Assembly (NCBI RefSeq): GCF_903181435.1
Contig: NZ_CAEUHO010000004.1
Coordinates: 124,001-188,000, forward strand
Direction: 5' to 3'
Length of the DNA stretch: 64,000 nt
Source of the DNA: Bacteroides acidifaciens
GTDB taxonomy: Bacteria; Bacteroidota; Bacteroidia; Bacteroidales; Bacteroidaceae
The notes beneath the pieces are model-generated. The model ran no database searches, was not told the origin of the DNA, and was given only the letters and a program-made list of their open reading frames with translations. The translations under genes were made by a program, and so were the position numbers. Shown here in pieces: positions 8,448 through 18,073 of this stretch. The stretch's first letter is position 1. Every line of letters begins with the position of its first letter.

Positions 8448-11400
8448 TTATACATATTGCTTAAGGTAATTGGCAGGTGCTATGTTATAAGTCGATTTAA
8501 ACACTTTACTGAAATAAGAGGGGTCAGAATATCCGACATCATAAGCCACCTCGGAAACGGTATATTTACCAGTCGCCAACTTCTCGGCAGCCAACTTCAT
8601 ACGTACATTCAATATTAACTTATTAGGTGATACATCTGAAATAGCTTTTATTTTACGAAAGAATTGCGAACGACTCATTCCCAACGCTTCGTGCAGATCA
8701 TTAACTGATAAATCGGGATCTTGTGCTTTTTCGCGAATCAGCTCCATTAACTGTTGCAAAAACTCATCCTCCGCACTCAATTCGTCAACAGGCACCTCGA
8801 TAGCATCCAGTTTTTCACTGAAAAGCTGACGAAGCCGATTACGGTTCTTGATGATACTCTCCAATTTAGCCAACAGAACTTTAGGTGCAAACGGTTTCAA
8901 CACATAATCGTCCGCCATCGCTCCATACCCTTCTTCAATATGTTCATTCAGCGCTTTGGCTGTCAACAGCACCACAGGAATGTGAGCGGTAGTCATTTCT
9001 CCCTTGATTGCCTTACACAGCTCGAGCCCATCCATTACAGGCATCATCACATCACTGACAATCAAATCGGGAATTTGCTCGATAGCCATTTCCAACGCAT
9101 CTTTCCCGTTAACAGCTTCCGATACGATGTACTGCTTCGACAATATAGAAGCGACATACTGGCGCATATCATCATCATCTTCCACTACCAGCACACGACA
9201 TCGGTCGTCATTGTCCGATGCCACAGCATTTTCTTCCTCGATGGGCGCAATACATTCCCGTTTTATCTTTTCCAAATACGTATCTTCATGTGTCTCTACA
9301 AATTCCACATTGGCTTCAGCGAAACATTCCCTTCCTAAGTTCAACTCTACAAAGAACTCGGAGCCATGACCAAAGACACTCTCCGCCCATATCCTTCCTT
9401 TGTGCAACTTCACCACATATTGCGCCATGTTCAGCCCGATACCACTACCAAATAAATCGGCTTTACTTCCCTGCTCCACCTGAAAAAAAGGATCGAATAT
9501 TTTCGACAGATTCTCTTCCGAGATACCTTCTCCACAATCCTTCACAGAAATCACCACATGGTTTTCTTTTTCCAATGAACGTACTTTTATCTGCGTCTCT
9601 TTGGGTGAATGTTTCACTGCATTGGACAAGAGATTGAACACTACCTTCTCCATCAAATCCATATCAATCCAAAGATCATCACCATAATAGGTGTTCTTAT
9701 ATTCGATAGTCAATTCTTTCTTATGTAACAAATCAGAGAAACTGTCGATCTGGCTGGTCAGGAAGGTTCCTATATTGACCCGGCTCAATTTCAACATCAT
9801 AGCCCCATACTCCAGCTTCCGGAAGTCCATCAACTGATTGACAAGCAACAACAACCGATTGGAGTTCTTATAAATCTGCTTCATGGGGAACAAGAATTTG
9901 CCGGGCAACGTTTCATCCTGCAAGATGTCTTCTGACGGACCGGTAATCAAAGTCAGCGGTGTGCGAAGTTCATGAGAGAAGTTTGTGAAAAGTTCAATTT
10001 TCATTCGGTAATTGCGTTCGGTGTTTTCCTTCTCTATTTCTTCTATTCTTCTTTTATACTTGGCGGTCTTCCGCTTATACAGATAATACATTAAAGCACC
10101 GACCAGTGTAAGTGCCAACAAAACATAAATCATTTTCGCCCATCCGGTCAACCAAATAGGTGGATACACAACTACATCCACCGCACTACTTTCGCCCCAT
10201 TCACCATTACTATTGCACGCTTTTACATAAAAAGTATAATGCCCGGCAGGCAAATGCGAATAAATGACTTCATTACGTTCAATATAATTCCAGTTCTTAT
10301 CCAACCCTTCCATTTGGTAAACATATTTATACCCCTTCGGAAAGATATAATCCAACGGAGAAAACTTAATGGAGACAGCCGCATTCTTGTAGGAAAGTTC
10401 CACATGCTCCAAACTGCGTGCATTATCAAATTTCACCTGATCTGTGCCCTCGTCCGAATCCAGACTATTGACAGAAGATATGCGCACCACCGGCAACAAC
10501 TTTTCTTGTTGGGCAACAATTTCTTCAGGAGAAAACTCCGCAATGCCATTGTTTCCACCAATATAAATCCGTCCGTCCTCTGTTTGGAGTAAAGCATTTC
10601 TGGATACCTCATTCAACGGAAAGCCGGTGTCTTTTGTATAATTGACAATCTTCGCGTCTTTCACAGATAGTCGCGATAACCCAACGACGGTAGATATCCA
10701 AAAATCTCCCATTGTCGGATCTTCCAGTACACCACATACGGAATTGTGTATCAATCCTTCTTTTACTCCGAAATGTTCGATAGTTCCTTTCTCCAAGTGA
10801 CAACGATATACACCTAGATTATAAGTACCAATCCAAAGATATTGATTGCTATCCAAATAAAGAAGACTGACGTTTTTGTTCTTCAGAACACTGAAATCAA
10901 TCTGCTCACCTTTGAAATAATGAGCAGCCTCCTTAGGATGATAAGGAAATTTCCATACGCCACTGGTACGTCCGCCAACCAGCATGGTCGTGCCATAAGG
11001 CAATAAATCCTGCGTCAGCATGAATCGAGTGTCTCCATCCTGATTCGTAGAAAAAGAACGGCTAAGTGTCTGCGTCTGCGGATTATAACAGGAAAGTTCG
11101 TTTTCGGCAATCCAGATATTACCCAATGTATCCTTTGCCATCGCACGTATCTGCGCATTGGGCGAAAGTGCGGTCATCTGCCTGCTAATAGAAAGAGTTT
11201 GCAAGTTCAAGGAATAAACTCCTTTATTTAACACATAGAAAAGCACTTCATTTTCACTGTTCCGAAACATATAGTATACTTCATCCTCTCCCGTACAATT
11301 TTTCCCCATTGGCAACGGAATGTTTTCAACCTTGCCATCGGCAAGACTCAATGTACAAATTCCGCTATTGTGGCCGATCCATAACTTGCCCTGCGCTTCT

Positions 11401-12458
11401 ATCAACTTACCATTAACCCTTACCGGCTGATTGACATTGGTAGTCAGCGAATGATACCGGAACAGGTATTGACCGGAATTATAAAACAAGGCACCCTCGT
11501 TGAAAGTACCGAACCATAACGATCCCTGTCTGTCTTTATAAAGAGCCATCAAACGACGTGTTGACAACAGCCCCACAGGAATACGTTCTTCAAATGTCCG
11601 GCGAACGGTATAGGTATATTCATCCATTACTGCCAATCCGTTATCGGTTGCAAGCAACAATGTCGAATCATTATATACCTTTATATCATGCACCTGCCCT
11701 TCCCATAATCCCATATCGGCAGGGAGCTTCACTTTAATCTTCGTCACTGTACGAGTAGAACAATCATAGAGTTGCAAATTTCCCAAGCTTGAAGCCAGCC
11801 AGGTACGCCCTTTCGCATCCAGAAAAATCTTCAGGAAAGCCGGATAGTCCGGTCCGTCAAGAATATACGAGTAATCGGAAGTGCGGGTATCCAGTCTAAG
11901 AATACCTTTATTAGCCACATTCAAGAGAAGGAATTCGTCCGTACAGGGAGCCATGCTGTTGATGTACAATCCTTTCAAGTCTTCCATACAAATGCATTTC
12001 CCATCCCGCAATACATAAACTCCCATTTTGGTAACCACCCAGACGGCCTTATCCGGTGCTATCCACAATCCGACCACTACTCCGCGAGGAAGTTCATCAC
12101 CTTGATAGAGCGTATTCAAATCGATAAATCTTTCCGCAAACGTATCAAACAAAGTCACCCCATTGAAAGTACCGATCCACATTCTTCCCTGTCCGTCGCC
12201 CGTGATACTGACAATGTCATTGGATTGCCTGACCGTCTCTTCCGATTCATAAAAGAAACTCTTTATTTCATAGCCGTCCAAACGATTCAGTCCATCCTTG
12301 GTACCTAGCCATATATAACCCATTTCATCCTGATAAATAGCTTTTACCGTACTGTTGGACAGTCCGTCAATAACCGAATATGAACGGTAGGAACTCTCCG
12401 CGAAAAGAGCATTTATGCTACTTGCGATGAGTATGAGTAATATGATTATTTTCTTCAT
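8448..12458 (-). CDS. Hybrid two-component system sensor/regulator (HTCS)
   Basis: The open frame starts at 12497, but the signal peptide (MKKIIILLILIASS) begins at 12458, giving 1336 residues. Order of domains: periplasmic two-propeller sensor built of Reg_prop repeats (about 20-680, with copies like GYIWLGTKDGLNRLDGY and GSLWFGTFNEGALF), Y_Y_Y domain (about 690-765, with YVYQMEGLDKNW), one membrane helix (about 775-800), histidine kinase with HELRTPLTLI (phospho-His near 828), HATPase with GSGIGLNMAQ, receiver domain with DLIVSDVMMPVMDG (Asp near 1137), and an AraC-type helix-turn-helix at the C terminus. HTCS proteins sense an oligosaccharide in the periplasm and activate the neighbouring PUL directly. 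It lies between the GH42 gene and susC. Confidence 0.97.
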   Translation of the reverse strand: MKKIIILLILIASSINALFAESSYRSYSVIDGLSNSTVKAIYQDEMGYIWLGTKDGLNRLDGYEIKSFFYESEETVRQSNDIVSITGDGQGRMWIGTFNGVTLFDTFAERFIDLNTLYQGDELPRGVVVGLWIAPDKAVWVVTKMGVYVLRDGKCICMEDLKGLYINSMAPCTDEFLLLNVANKGILRLDTRTSDYSYILDGPDYPAFLKIFLDAKGRTWLASSLGNLQLYDCSTRTVTKIKVKLPADMGLWEGQVHDIKVYNDSTLLLATDNGLAVMDEYTYTVRRTFEERIPVGLLSTRRLMALYKDRQGSLWFGTFNEGALFYNSGQYLFRYHSLTTNVNQPVRVNGKLIEAQGKLWIGHNSGICTLSLADGKVENIPLPMGKNCTGEDEVYYMFRNSENEVLFYVLNKGVYSLNLQTLSISRQMTALSPNAQIRAMAKDTLGNIWIAENELSCYNPQTQTLSRSFSTNQDGDTRFMLTQDLLPYGTTMLVGGRTSGVWKFPYHPKEAAHYFKGEQIDFSVLKNKNVSLLYLDSNQYLWIGTYNLGVYRCHLEKGTIEHFGVKEGLIHNSVCGVLEDPTMGDFWISTVVGLSRLSVKDAKIVNYTKDTGFPLNEVSRNALLQTEDGRIYIGGNNGIAEFSPEEIVAQQEKLLPVVRISSVNSLDSDEGTDQVKFDNARSLEHVELSYKNAAVSIKFSPLDYIFPKGYKYVYQMEGLDKNWNYIERNEVIYSHLPAGHYTFYVKACNSNGEWGESSAVDVVVYPPIWLTGWAKMIYVLLALTLVGALMYYLYKRKTAKYKRRIEEIEKENTERNYRMKIELFTNFSHELRTPLTLITGPSEDILQDETLPGKFLFPMKQIYKNSNRLLLLVNQLMDFRKLEYGAMMLKLSRVNIGTFLTSQIDSFSDLLHKKELTIEYKNTYYGDDLWIDMDLMEKVVFNLLSNAVKHSPKETQIKVRSLEKENHVVISVKDCGEGISEENLSKIFDPFFQVEQGSKADLFGSGIGLNMAQYVVKLHKGRIWAESVFGHGSEFFVELNLGRECFAEANVEFVETHEDTYLEKIKRECIAPIEEENAVASDNDDRCRVLVVEDDDDMRQYVASILSKQYIVSEAVNGKDALEMAIEQIPDLIVSDVMMPVMDGLELCKAIKGEMTTAHIPVVLLTAKALNEHIEEGYGAMADDYVLKPFAPKVLLAKLESIIKNRNRLRQLFSEKLDAIEVPVDELSAEDEFLQQLMELIREKAQDPDLSVNDLHEALGMSRSQFFRKIKAISDVSPNKLILNVRMKLAAEKLATGKYTVSEVAYDVGYSDPSYFSKVFKSTYNIAPANYLKQYV

Positions 12459-12497
12459 CAACATTGATTTAAGACAGATTCCTATGGTATTAGACAC

Positions 12498-14573
12498 TTA
12501 TACTTGCTTCTTTATTCTTAATACTTTATATTCCATCGGATTTACGGAAACAATTCCCGCTTTCCATTCTTCTCCCGTCATCACATCGTTGCTCGGATAG
12601 TTGAGTACCACCTGCTGCAAGTCACCAGAGAAGTTAATCAGATAAAGATATGAATTTCCTTTCATATCTTGCAATTCCGCTATTTCCATTAACGGACTGG
12701 CATGGTGAGCAATCGGCTTTAGTGAGGTTTCGGAGATGACCACATTCATTAATTGATCAATCACTTTTTGTTCGGGTACAGTGGCTACATAATACATTTT
12801 CCCATCACCTACCCGATTACAAGTAATGGCAGGAGCGTCTTTGAAATAAGCTCCATTATACCGGGATAAAACAGTAGCCTGCACAGGCTTAACCTTATCA
12901 AACCAATATTTACATATTGCCGTAGAATCAACGTAATCCAGTGTATTGTGCTTTCGTCCGAAAAGAGCTTCCTGCCGCTCGATTTCAATTCCCGCCAACC
13001 GCTGCAAAGGTTGGTAAACCCCTCCATCAAATTTGTGAAATTCTTTATTGCGTACTCCGGTGAGACAAGTCATCACCACAGTAGCTCCTTTTTTCACCTT
13101 TGTTTCTATTTTCTCCGGAAAGTCCGGTGCGACCAAAGCCAAATAGGGAATAATGACACAATCATATGGCGACAGATCAGCGTCTGGAGATACCATATCC
13201 ACCATTACCGAACGAGAGCGCAAAGCTTTATAATAAGCGTATACCTCCCTCAAATATTTCAAATCGGGACAAAAAGTATACCCATTTTCAAAGGTCCAGT
13301 CCGCATCAAAGTCCCGAATGATAGCTGCACGGGCAATCGGCAAGAGCTTTCCGGTCTTTGCGTACAACGCCCGTACTTCATGGGCGGTCTGCTGTATTTC
13401 CTGATATTTATCCCGCTTCACATAATCAGATTCCACCACGCCTACCATCAAATGTTCATGAGCAGACTCGAATGCCCTGAAAGGAAAGAACACGGACATA
13501 TTACAGCCATAAGCCAATTGCTGATGTGTCCACAAACGAACAATGCCATCGGGTACAATCTCTCTTTGTGTCAAGGCAGTGCGTCCCACTTGCTCTTCTG
13601 TTACCCATATATTCTCCTTTCGTCCCCCACGAATCTGCTGCAAGGCAAAAGACACCATCGACGGTTCAAAAGGCTGCCCCACATTGTTGCCATACAGATT
13701 CTCTACAGTACAGTTGATAGGATAATTGTCTATGGACAATACATCACACTCTTTACCAAGCTGATAGAGGTCAATCGTCGTCACAAATCCTCCTCCGCCC
13801 ACATTAGTGGTACAAAGCATTCGGGGAGCTATTTTCTTTATTTCATCCCGTTGCATACGATAAAAATCGAGTGTACAGTCCGAGAAGAAACGTTGATAAT
13901 CCAAGTAAATAGCGGGATTGTCCATGCGACGGGGCAACCATGCCTGGCTGAAAGAATTCAAAGTTTCGCTCCAGAAAGTAGTTCCCCATGACTGGTTGAG
14001 CTTCCCGATAGTCTTATACTTCTTCTGTAACCATTCTACAAAACGCATCCTACAATTCTCACAATAGCAATATGGATCCTCTGTTGTCATTTCATTATCT
14101 ATCTGGAAACCGATAACAGCCGGGGTCTCCTTGTATCTCGCCGCTAATTCGCGGACAATACGGACGCAATAAGTGCAATAAGCCTCGTTATTATAGCAGG
14201 CATGACGACGACGGCCGTATGCTTTCCGCTGCCCATCCACCTGTACTTGCATTATATCGGGATGCGCGTCACACATCCATTTGGGAATAGCAGCCGTAGG
14301 GGTACACAGTAGAGTCTGAATTCCTTTCTTCTGCAACGTATGAATTGCGTTGTCCATCCATTCGAAAGAGAAATTTCCATCCTCACTCTCCAATGCGCTC
14401 CAAGCAAAATCTCCTATACGTACCATATTCAGATGAGCCTCCTGCATCAAAGAAGCATCTTTATCTATTCTTTCCTTCGAAAGCTGTTCCGGATAGTAGG
14501 CCGAACCCACATACATTTGTGCATTTGCAGTTATATTTATCACAACAACAATTGCCAATATATAGAATTTCAT
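12498..14573 (-). CDS. GH42 beta-galactosidase, secreted
   Basis: The open frame reaches 14606. The start at 14573 is chosen because the signal peptide MKFYILAIVVVINITANAQ begins there (691 residues). GH42 marks: GSAYYPEQ at the mature N terminus, GFQIDNEM with the acid/base glutamate near residue 160, the zinc-type cysteines in DPYCYCENC, and NIWVTEEQVG with the probable nucleophile near 326. Later parts match the trimerisation and C-terminal beta domains of the family. GH42 enzymes split terminal beta-galactosides. The gene abuts the HTCS frame and has its own -7 box. A galactose-containing substrate for the whole PUL is inferred from it. Confidence 0.9.
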   Translation of the reverse strand: MKFYILAIVVVINITANAQMYVGSAYYPEQLSKERIDKDASLMQEAHLNMVRIGDFAWSALESEDGNFSFEWMDNAIHTLQKKGIQTLLCTPTAAIPKWMCDAHPDIMQVQVDGQRKAYGRRRHACYNNEAYCTYCVRIVRELAARYKETPAVIGFQIDNEMTTEDPYCYCENCRMRFVEWLQKKYKTIGKLNQSWGTTFWSETLNSFSQAWLPRRMDNPAIYLDYQRFFSDCTLDFYRMQRDEIKKIAPRMLCTTNVGGGGFVTTIDLYQLGKECDVLSIDNYPINCTVENLYGNNVGQPFEPSMVSFALQQIRGGRKENIWVTEEQVGRTALTQREIVPDGIVRLWTHQQLAYGCNMSVFFPFRAFESAHEHLMVGVVESDYVKRDKYQEIQQTAHEVRALYAKTGKLLPIARAAIIRDFDADWTFENGYTFCPDLKYLREVYAYYKALRSRSVMVDMVSPDADLSPYDCVIIPYLALVAPDFPEKIETKVKKGATVVMTCLTGVRNKEFHKFDGGVYQPLQRLAGIEIERQEALFGRKHNTLDYVDSTAICKYWFDKVKPVQATVLSRYNGAYFKDAPAITCNRVGDGKMYYVATVPEQKVIDQLMNVVISETSLKPIAHHASPLMEIAELQDMKGNSYLYLINFSGDLQQVVLNYPSNDVMTGEEWKAGIVSVNPMEYKVLRIKKQV

Positions 14574-14610
14574 AAGATCAGATAAATTTGATTGCATTAA
14601 CGACACCCGG

Positions 14611-14618
14611 CAAAGATA
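14611..14618 (-). promoter_or_regulatory. Probable -7 box for the GH42-HTCS unit
   Basis: Minus strand reads TATCTTTG, a match to TAnnTTTG, 38 bp before the chosen GH42 start and after a hairpin that would end the upstream unit. No clear -33 box. Confidence 0.55.
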
Positions 14619-14703
14619 ATATCCCTTTTTCTAAAATCATGCCACTCAAGCGGATTTTAACAGGAAACTCCATTGCCAATCAACAAGACAGGATCAAACG
14701 GAA

Positions 14704-14728
14704 AGAGCCCGGCACAATACCGAGCTCT
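14704..14728 (-). terminator. Hairpin after the fimbrillin-like operon
   Basis: On the minus strand AGAGCTCGG-TATTGTG-CCGGGCTCT forms a 9-bp stem with one wobble, followed by TTTCC. It lies 53 bp downstream of the 234-residue protein gene. The T-run is weak. Confidence 0.55.
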
Positions 14729-14781
14729 CCCGCAAGCTACATCATCACTGACTCGCACAACTCATTAGGGGCATCTCACTT

Positions 14782-15486
14782 TTACTTGTTTATTTTTGCT
14801 TTTACCTCACCGATAGATTCAGCATTTCCCAATTCTTCCATCGTGAAAGACTCGTTACCCTGATCTTTATCCAATTTCGAAATCAGGATAAAGTCGAAAC
14901 GATTGCCCTTATACTCATTCTTTTTGAGGTCTTTCAGAATCTTGTTGTAAATTTTGGTGTCATCATCTTCACTGGTGTATAAAACCTTCGGCTTCCCTTT
15001 CACCTGAAATTCATACGTATACACACCTTGCTTTTTAGCGTCTGCACCCAACTTGGAAAGGTCGAAAGCAATCCATGTAAATCCACTCTTATCTTTACCC
15101 AACTCGTATCCTCTCAACTGTTTAATCATCAATGTCCCTTCTTCTCCATTCAGTGAGTAATTTGGAATAAAGATAGATATTTTAGCATCCCTGATACTTA
15201 AATTTGCCTTATCAGCCTTTACCTTGTAATAAATAACTGACTTGCTATTTACAGCATGAGTCGTTTTGCTGGATGGATTGCAACGATTTCGATTGTCGGC
15301 GATAAAGGTAATTCCCTTGGCGTTGTAATCAATAGAGCCTTCCTTTAATTGCCAGTTGCCATTCGAGGATAAATCCCAAGGGGTACAGGATACTGATTGT
15401 GCAACCATTGAGGTCGTTCCTGCAACAAGGAATAGAGCCATAAATACGATTATTCCCAACAGTGATTGTTTCTTTATATTTTTCAT
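14782..15486 (-). CDS. Secreted protein homologous to the C-terminal domain of the 502-residue lipoprotein
   Basis: 234 residues with a signal peptide ending near MVAQ and no lipobox. Residues about 35-234 align by eye with the C-terminal 200 residues of the product of 15502-17010. Shared landmarks are VIYYKVKA/VIYYRAKA, AKISIFI/AKVSVYI, WIAFDLSKLG/WYAFDLSKLG, NRFDFILISKL/NRLDFIMISDL and a lysine-rich end. I do not know the family. The pattern looks like a beta-sandwich, perhaps glycan binding, but that is inference. The gene starts 15 bp after the 502-residue gene and ends the four-gene unit that begins at 20302. Confidence 0.8.
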   Translation of the reverse strand: MKNIKKQSLLGIIVFMALFLVAGTTSMVAQSVSCTPWDLSSNGNWQLKEGSIDYNAKGITFIADNRNRCNPSSKTTHAVNSKSVIYYKVKADKANLSIRDAKISIFIPNYSLNGEEGTLMIKQLRGYELGKDKSGFTWIAFDLSKLGADAKKQGVYTYEFQVKGKPKVLYTSEDDDTKIYNKILKDLKKNEYKGNRFDFILISKLDKDQGNESFTMEELGNAESIGEVKAKINK

Positions 15487-15501
15487 AATGATTGAGTTTT
15501 A

Positions 15502-17010
15502 TTATTTTTGTATTTTCTTTTTAACTACGGACAAGGGAGCTACGCCGACTTCTTTCACAAGGAACGATTCAAACTTACTTTTATCGCCCAAGTCTGATAT
15601 CATGATGAAATCCAAGCGATTGAAAGTTGCTCCTTCCACTGCCATCATATCTTTTGCAGCCGCAATCAAAGCATCATACAGATCCGAACCCGATTTGTAG
15701 GTGGTGTCCGAGGTTTCTCCATCCGGTCTGAATTTCATTTCCGCTGTATGCCCTTCTGTTCCAAGCTTCGACAAATCGAAAGCATACCACTGATAACCTT
15801 CCTGGTCTGTCCCTAGTTCTTCGCCTTTGTATTGAGTGATTGTTACAATCCCCTCTGTACCATCAACGTTTATTTTGCCGTCGATATACACAGAAACCTT
15901 CGCGTTGTTCGCAGTGATTATTGTTCCCTGGGTCGCTTTCGCCCGGTAATAAATCACTTTATTGCCCAGTAATGACATAGCCAGACTAAGTCCCTTCAGA
16001 TTGGAATCGCATCTGTTATATCTGTTTGCCGCTGTCGATGTCAATTTAACATATCCGTCCACATAGTCTACCGTAGCACTTGAAACCGTCCAGCCTTTTG
16101 TCATATCAAAAAGATATGGTACTTCCTCTTCCACTTCGTCCGCTTCCCACTTCGACGCTGTGATGCTGTTTCTTTTTCCTCCGGCAAAGCAAAGACCACC
16201 TGCAGGAGCGGTAAAACTAGCAGTATAACTTCCATCTGAACCTACTAGAGTAACAGTCAGTTTCTTTCCTTCGGCACAAGCGGCATTATCTCCATTGGCG
16301 CCTAACATCAGATAAGCCTTGATGCTGTTATTTCCAGACGTGATTGCCGGGAAGCCGTTCAGATTCAATGAAACATCTGTTCCTACGGTGTTGTTGGTTA
16401 CGGCCAGACAAGCCTTCTCCGCATGAATCGCAACTGATTGTGGCGTTCCCACTCCTTCAGGCAGATTCTTGAGATTGAGCACCAACAGTGATGATTGCAC
16501 TGTAGCCGCATCTCCAAAGTTGATAGAAGTAACATCAGATGAATTGACCGCCAACTTAATGGTATGGAATGCAGCCAGGTGAACCGTATTATCGTTGCCG
16601 TTCTGCACCTGCCCACTGTACGAAAACGCATCAAATGCAGCCGTATTAGCCAATTTAGCTGGATACAATACGGTATATCCGCTGGCGTCTACATCAGGAG
16701 CGTAACCGTTAAAAGTGCCGGCATTTGTATTTGCTCCTTCCGCCAGTGTAAAGACCTGTGCATCAGCACCCGCTTTTGCCGGAATAATAGTGAAAGCATC
16801 GCCTTCCGTCCATTTGATAGCAACGGCAGAACCATTGTCTTCATATCCCATACGGGTTTGGGCGTCATTGTCTGTATATGCTTTGATTGAGATCTGATTG
16901 TATGATAATGCGTTATTATGATTATTCTCTAGCATATCTTCATTGCTGCAACCCGTTATAACGATGCCTGCCAAAGCAGCCAAGAGTGATACTGATTTTA
17001 TTGTTTTCAT
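15502..17010 (-). CDS. Two-domain fimbrillin-like lipoprotein
   Basis: 502 residues with a lipoprotein signal (lipobox ITGC, then SNEDML). The N-terminal 280 residues are of the fimbrillin (FimA/Mfa-like) type, with TRMGYEDNG, a VFTLAEGA segment, TVLYPAKL, FHTIKLAV and KRNSITASKW. They match the whole 323-residue protein encoded just upstream. The C-terminal 200 residues match the whole 234-residue protein encoded just downstream. Fimbrillin-like proteins form surface fimbriae or act as surface adhesins or glycan-binding proteins. Lipoprotein export and position in a PUL favour a glycan-binding role here, by inference. Intergenic gaps of 44 and 15 bp indicate one transcript. Confidence 0.8.
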   Translation of the reverse strand: MKTIKSVSLLAALAGIVITGCSNEDMLENNHNNALSYNQISIKAYTDNDAQTRMGYEDNGSAVAIKWTEGDAFTIIPAKAGADAQVFTLAEGANTNAGTFNGYAPDVDASGYTVLYPAKLANTAAFDAFSYSGQVQNGNDNTVHLAAFHTIKLAVNSSDVTSINFGDAATVQSSLLVLNLKNLPEGVGTPQSVAIHAEKACLAVTNNTVGTDVSLNLNGFPAITSGNNSIKAYLMLGANGDNAACAEGKKLTVTLVGSDGSYTASFTAPAGGLCFAGGKRNSITASKWEADEVEEEVPYLFDMTKGWTVSSATVDYVDGYVKLTSTAANRYNRCDSNLKGLSLAMSLLGNKVIYYRAKATQGTIITANNAKVSVYIDGKINVDGTEGIVTITQYKGEELGTDQEGYQWYAFDLSKLGTEGHTAEMKFRPDGETSDTTYKSGSDLYDALIAAAKDMMAVEGATFNRLDFIMISDLGDKSKFESFLVKEVGVAPLSVVKKKIQK

Positions 17011-17053
17011 TTTTCCTTTGTATTAAATTAAACTACTTGAACTTTCTATCTAA

Positions 17054-18025
17054 TTAATCTTCAATATTAATTCCTCCCCCAAAAGACGGAGTATTTCCGC
17101 CTGTCGAAGTATTAGAATCATCCAATATCACTCCATCGCCAAACGAAGGAACAGTAACGATGATGTCTTTGTCTATCGGTGTATCATCCAGATCCCAGTT
17201 ACTGATATTGATAACATGGCGTTTGTCTCCGGCAAAAACGACATCAGACTCCATAACAAAGGTTTTATAACATCTGCCCGTAGTACCGGTTACGTTGATT
17301 TTCAGTTGTTTGCCGGCAGACAGTTTTGCATTGCCGGGATTAGCTCCAAGCACCAGATAAGCTGTCAGCGTGGGAGATGCCGTCATATTGACCAGCTTCA
17401 AAGTGATTTCGTTCGACACAGTAACATTGGTGGTTGGCAGACAGTTTTCGTCCGCCGTCAAAGTGATTTGAGTAGGCGAACCGACATAATCCGGCAACTT
17501 CTTGAACGACAACACCATCACGGAAGATTGTACCGCATTTGCAAAACTGAACGCAGTATAATCGGATGTTGTACCGGCCAGTTTCACAGTATGATAAGCA
17601 GCAATCCCTTTGACGTTTGAGCTTCCATCCTGCTGCTGACCTGCAAAAGAGAAAGTATCAAATTCCTCTACCGACTGAAGCGTACTTGGAAATAACACTG
17701 TATATGTACCATCGCCCACTTCAGGAGCCGTCCCTACAAAAGTACCGACCGATGTGCCTGCTCCTTCGGCCAACGTAAAGACCTGACTCTCGTTGCCATT
17801 ATCCGGTATGATTCGAAAAGCATCGTTTCTCGTCCAACTGGTAATGAGGCCATCCGCCTGATCGACGTATCCCAACCTGGTGTTCAGAGAATTCATTGTC
17901 ACCCTGATTCTCGTAAGACCATCTGCGGGAATCTCGTCTTCATTGCTATTACTGCTGCAACTTGCAACACTTATCGCTGCGAACGATAAAAGCGAAGCTG
18001 CACAGATTGATTTAAGCATTCTCAT
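17054..18025 (-). CDS. Fimbrillin-like lipoprotein
   Basis: 323 residues with lipobox VASC followed by SSNSNEDE. The body is a fimbrillin-like domain (NTRLGYVDQ, SQVFTLAEGAG, YTVLFPSTL, YHTVKLAGT, KRHVINISNW) homologous to the first 280 residues of the next protein. The last 40 residues form a low-complexity tail with a repeated PSFGDG/PSFGGG motif. It follows the 742-residue gene after 48 bp. Function as a surface glycan-binding or fimbria-like protein is inferred from the fold family and the PUL context. Confidence 0.8.
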   Translation of the reverse strand: MRMLKSICAASLLSFAAISVASCSSNSNEDEIPADGLTRIRVTMNSLNTRLGYVDQADGLITSWTRNDAFRIIPDNGNESQVFTLAEGAGTSVGTFVGTAPEVGDGTYTVLFPSTLQSVEEFDTFSFAGQQQDGSSNVKGIAAYHTVKLAGTTSDYTAFSFANAVQSSVMVLSFKKLPDYVGSPTQITLTADENCLPTTNVTVSNEITLKLVNMTASPTLTAYLVLGANPGNAKLSAGKQLKINVTGTTGRCYKTFVMESDVVFAGDKRHVINISNWDLDDTPIDKDIIVTVPSFGDGVILDDSNTSTGGNTPSFGGGINIED

Positions 18026-18073
18026 AATACTAAAAGTTAAGTTATTAATAGATATAAATTAGATAATCATTGT

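Noticed and set aside
12948..13991. 347-codon plus-strand frame inside the GH42 gene
   Set aside because: Shadow of GH42 with atypical composition and no recognisable domain.
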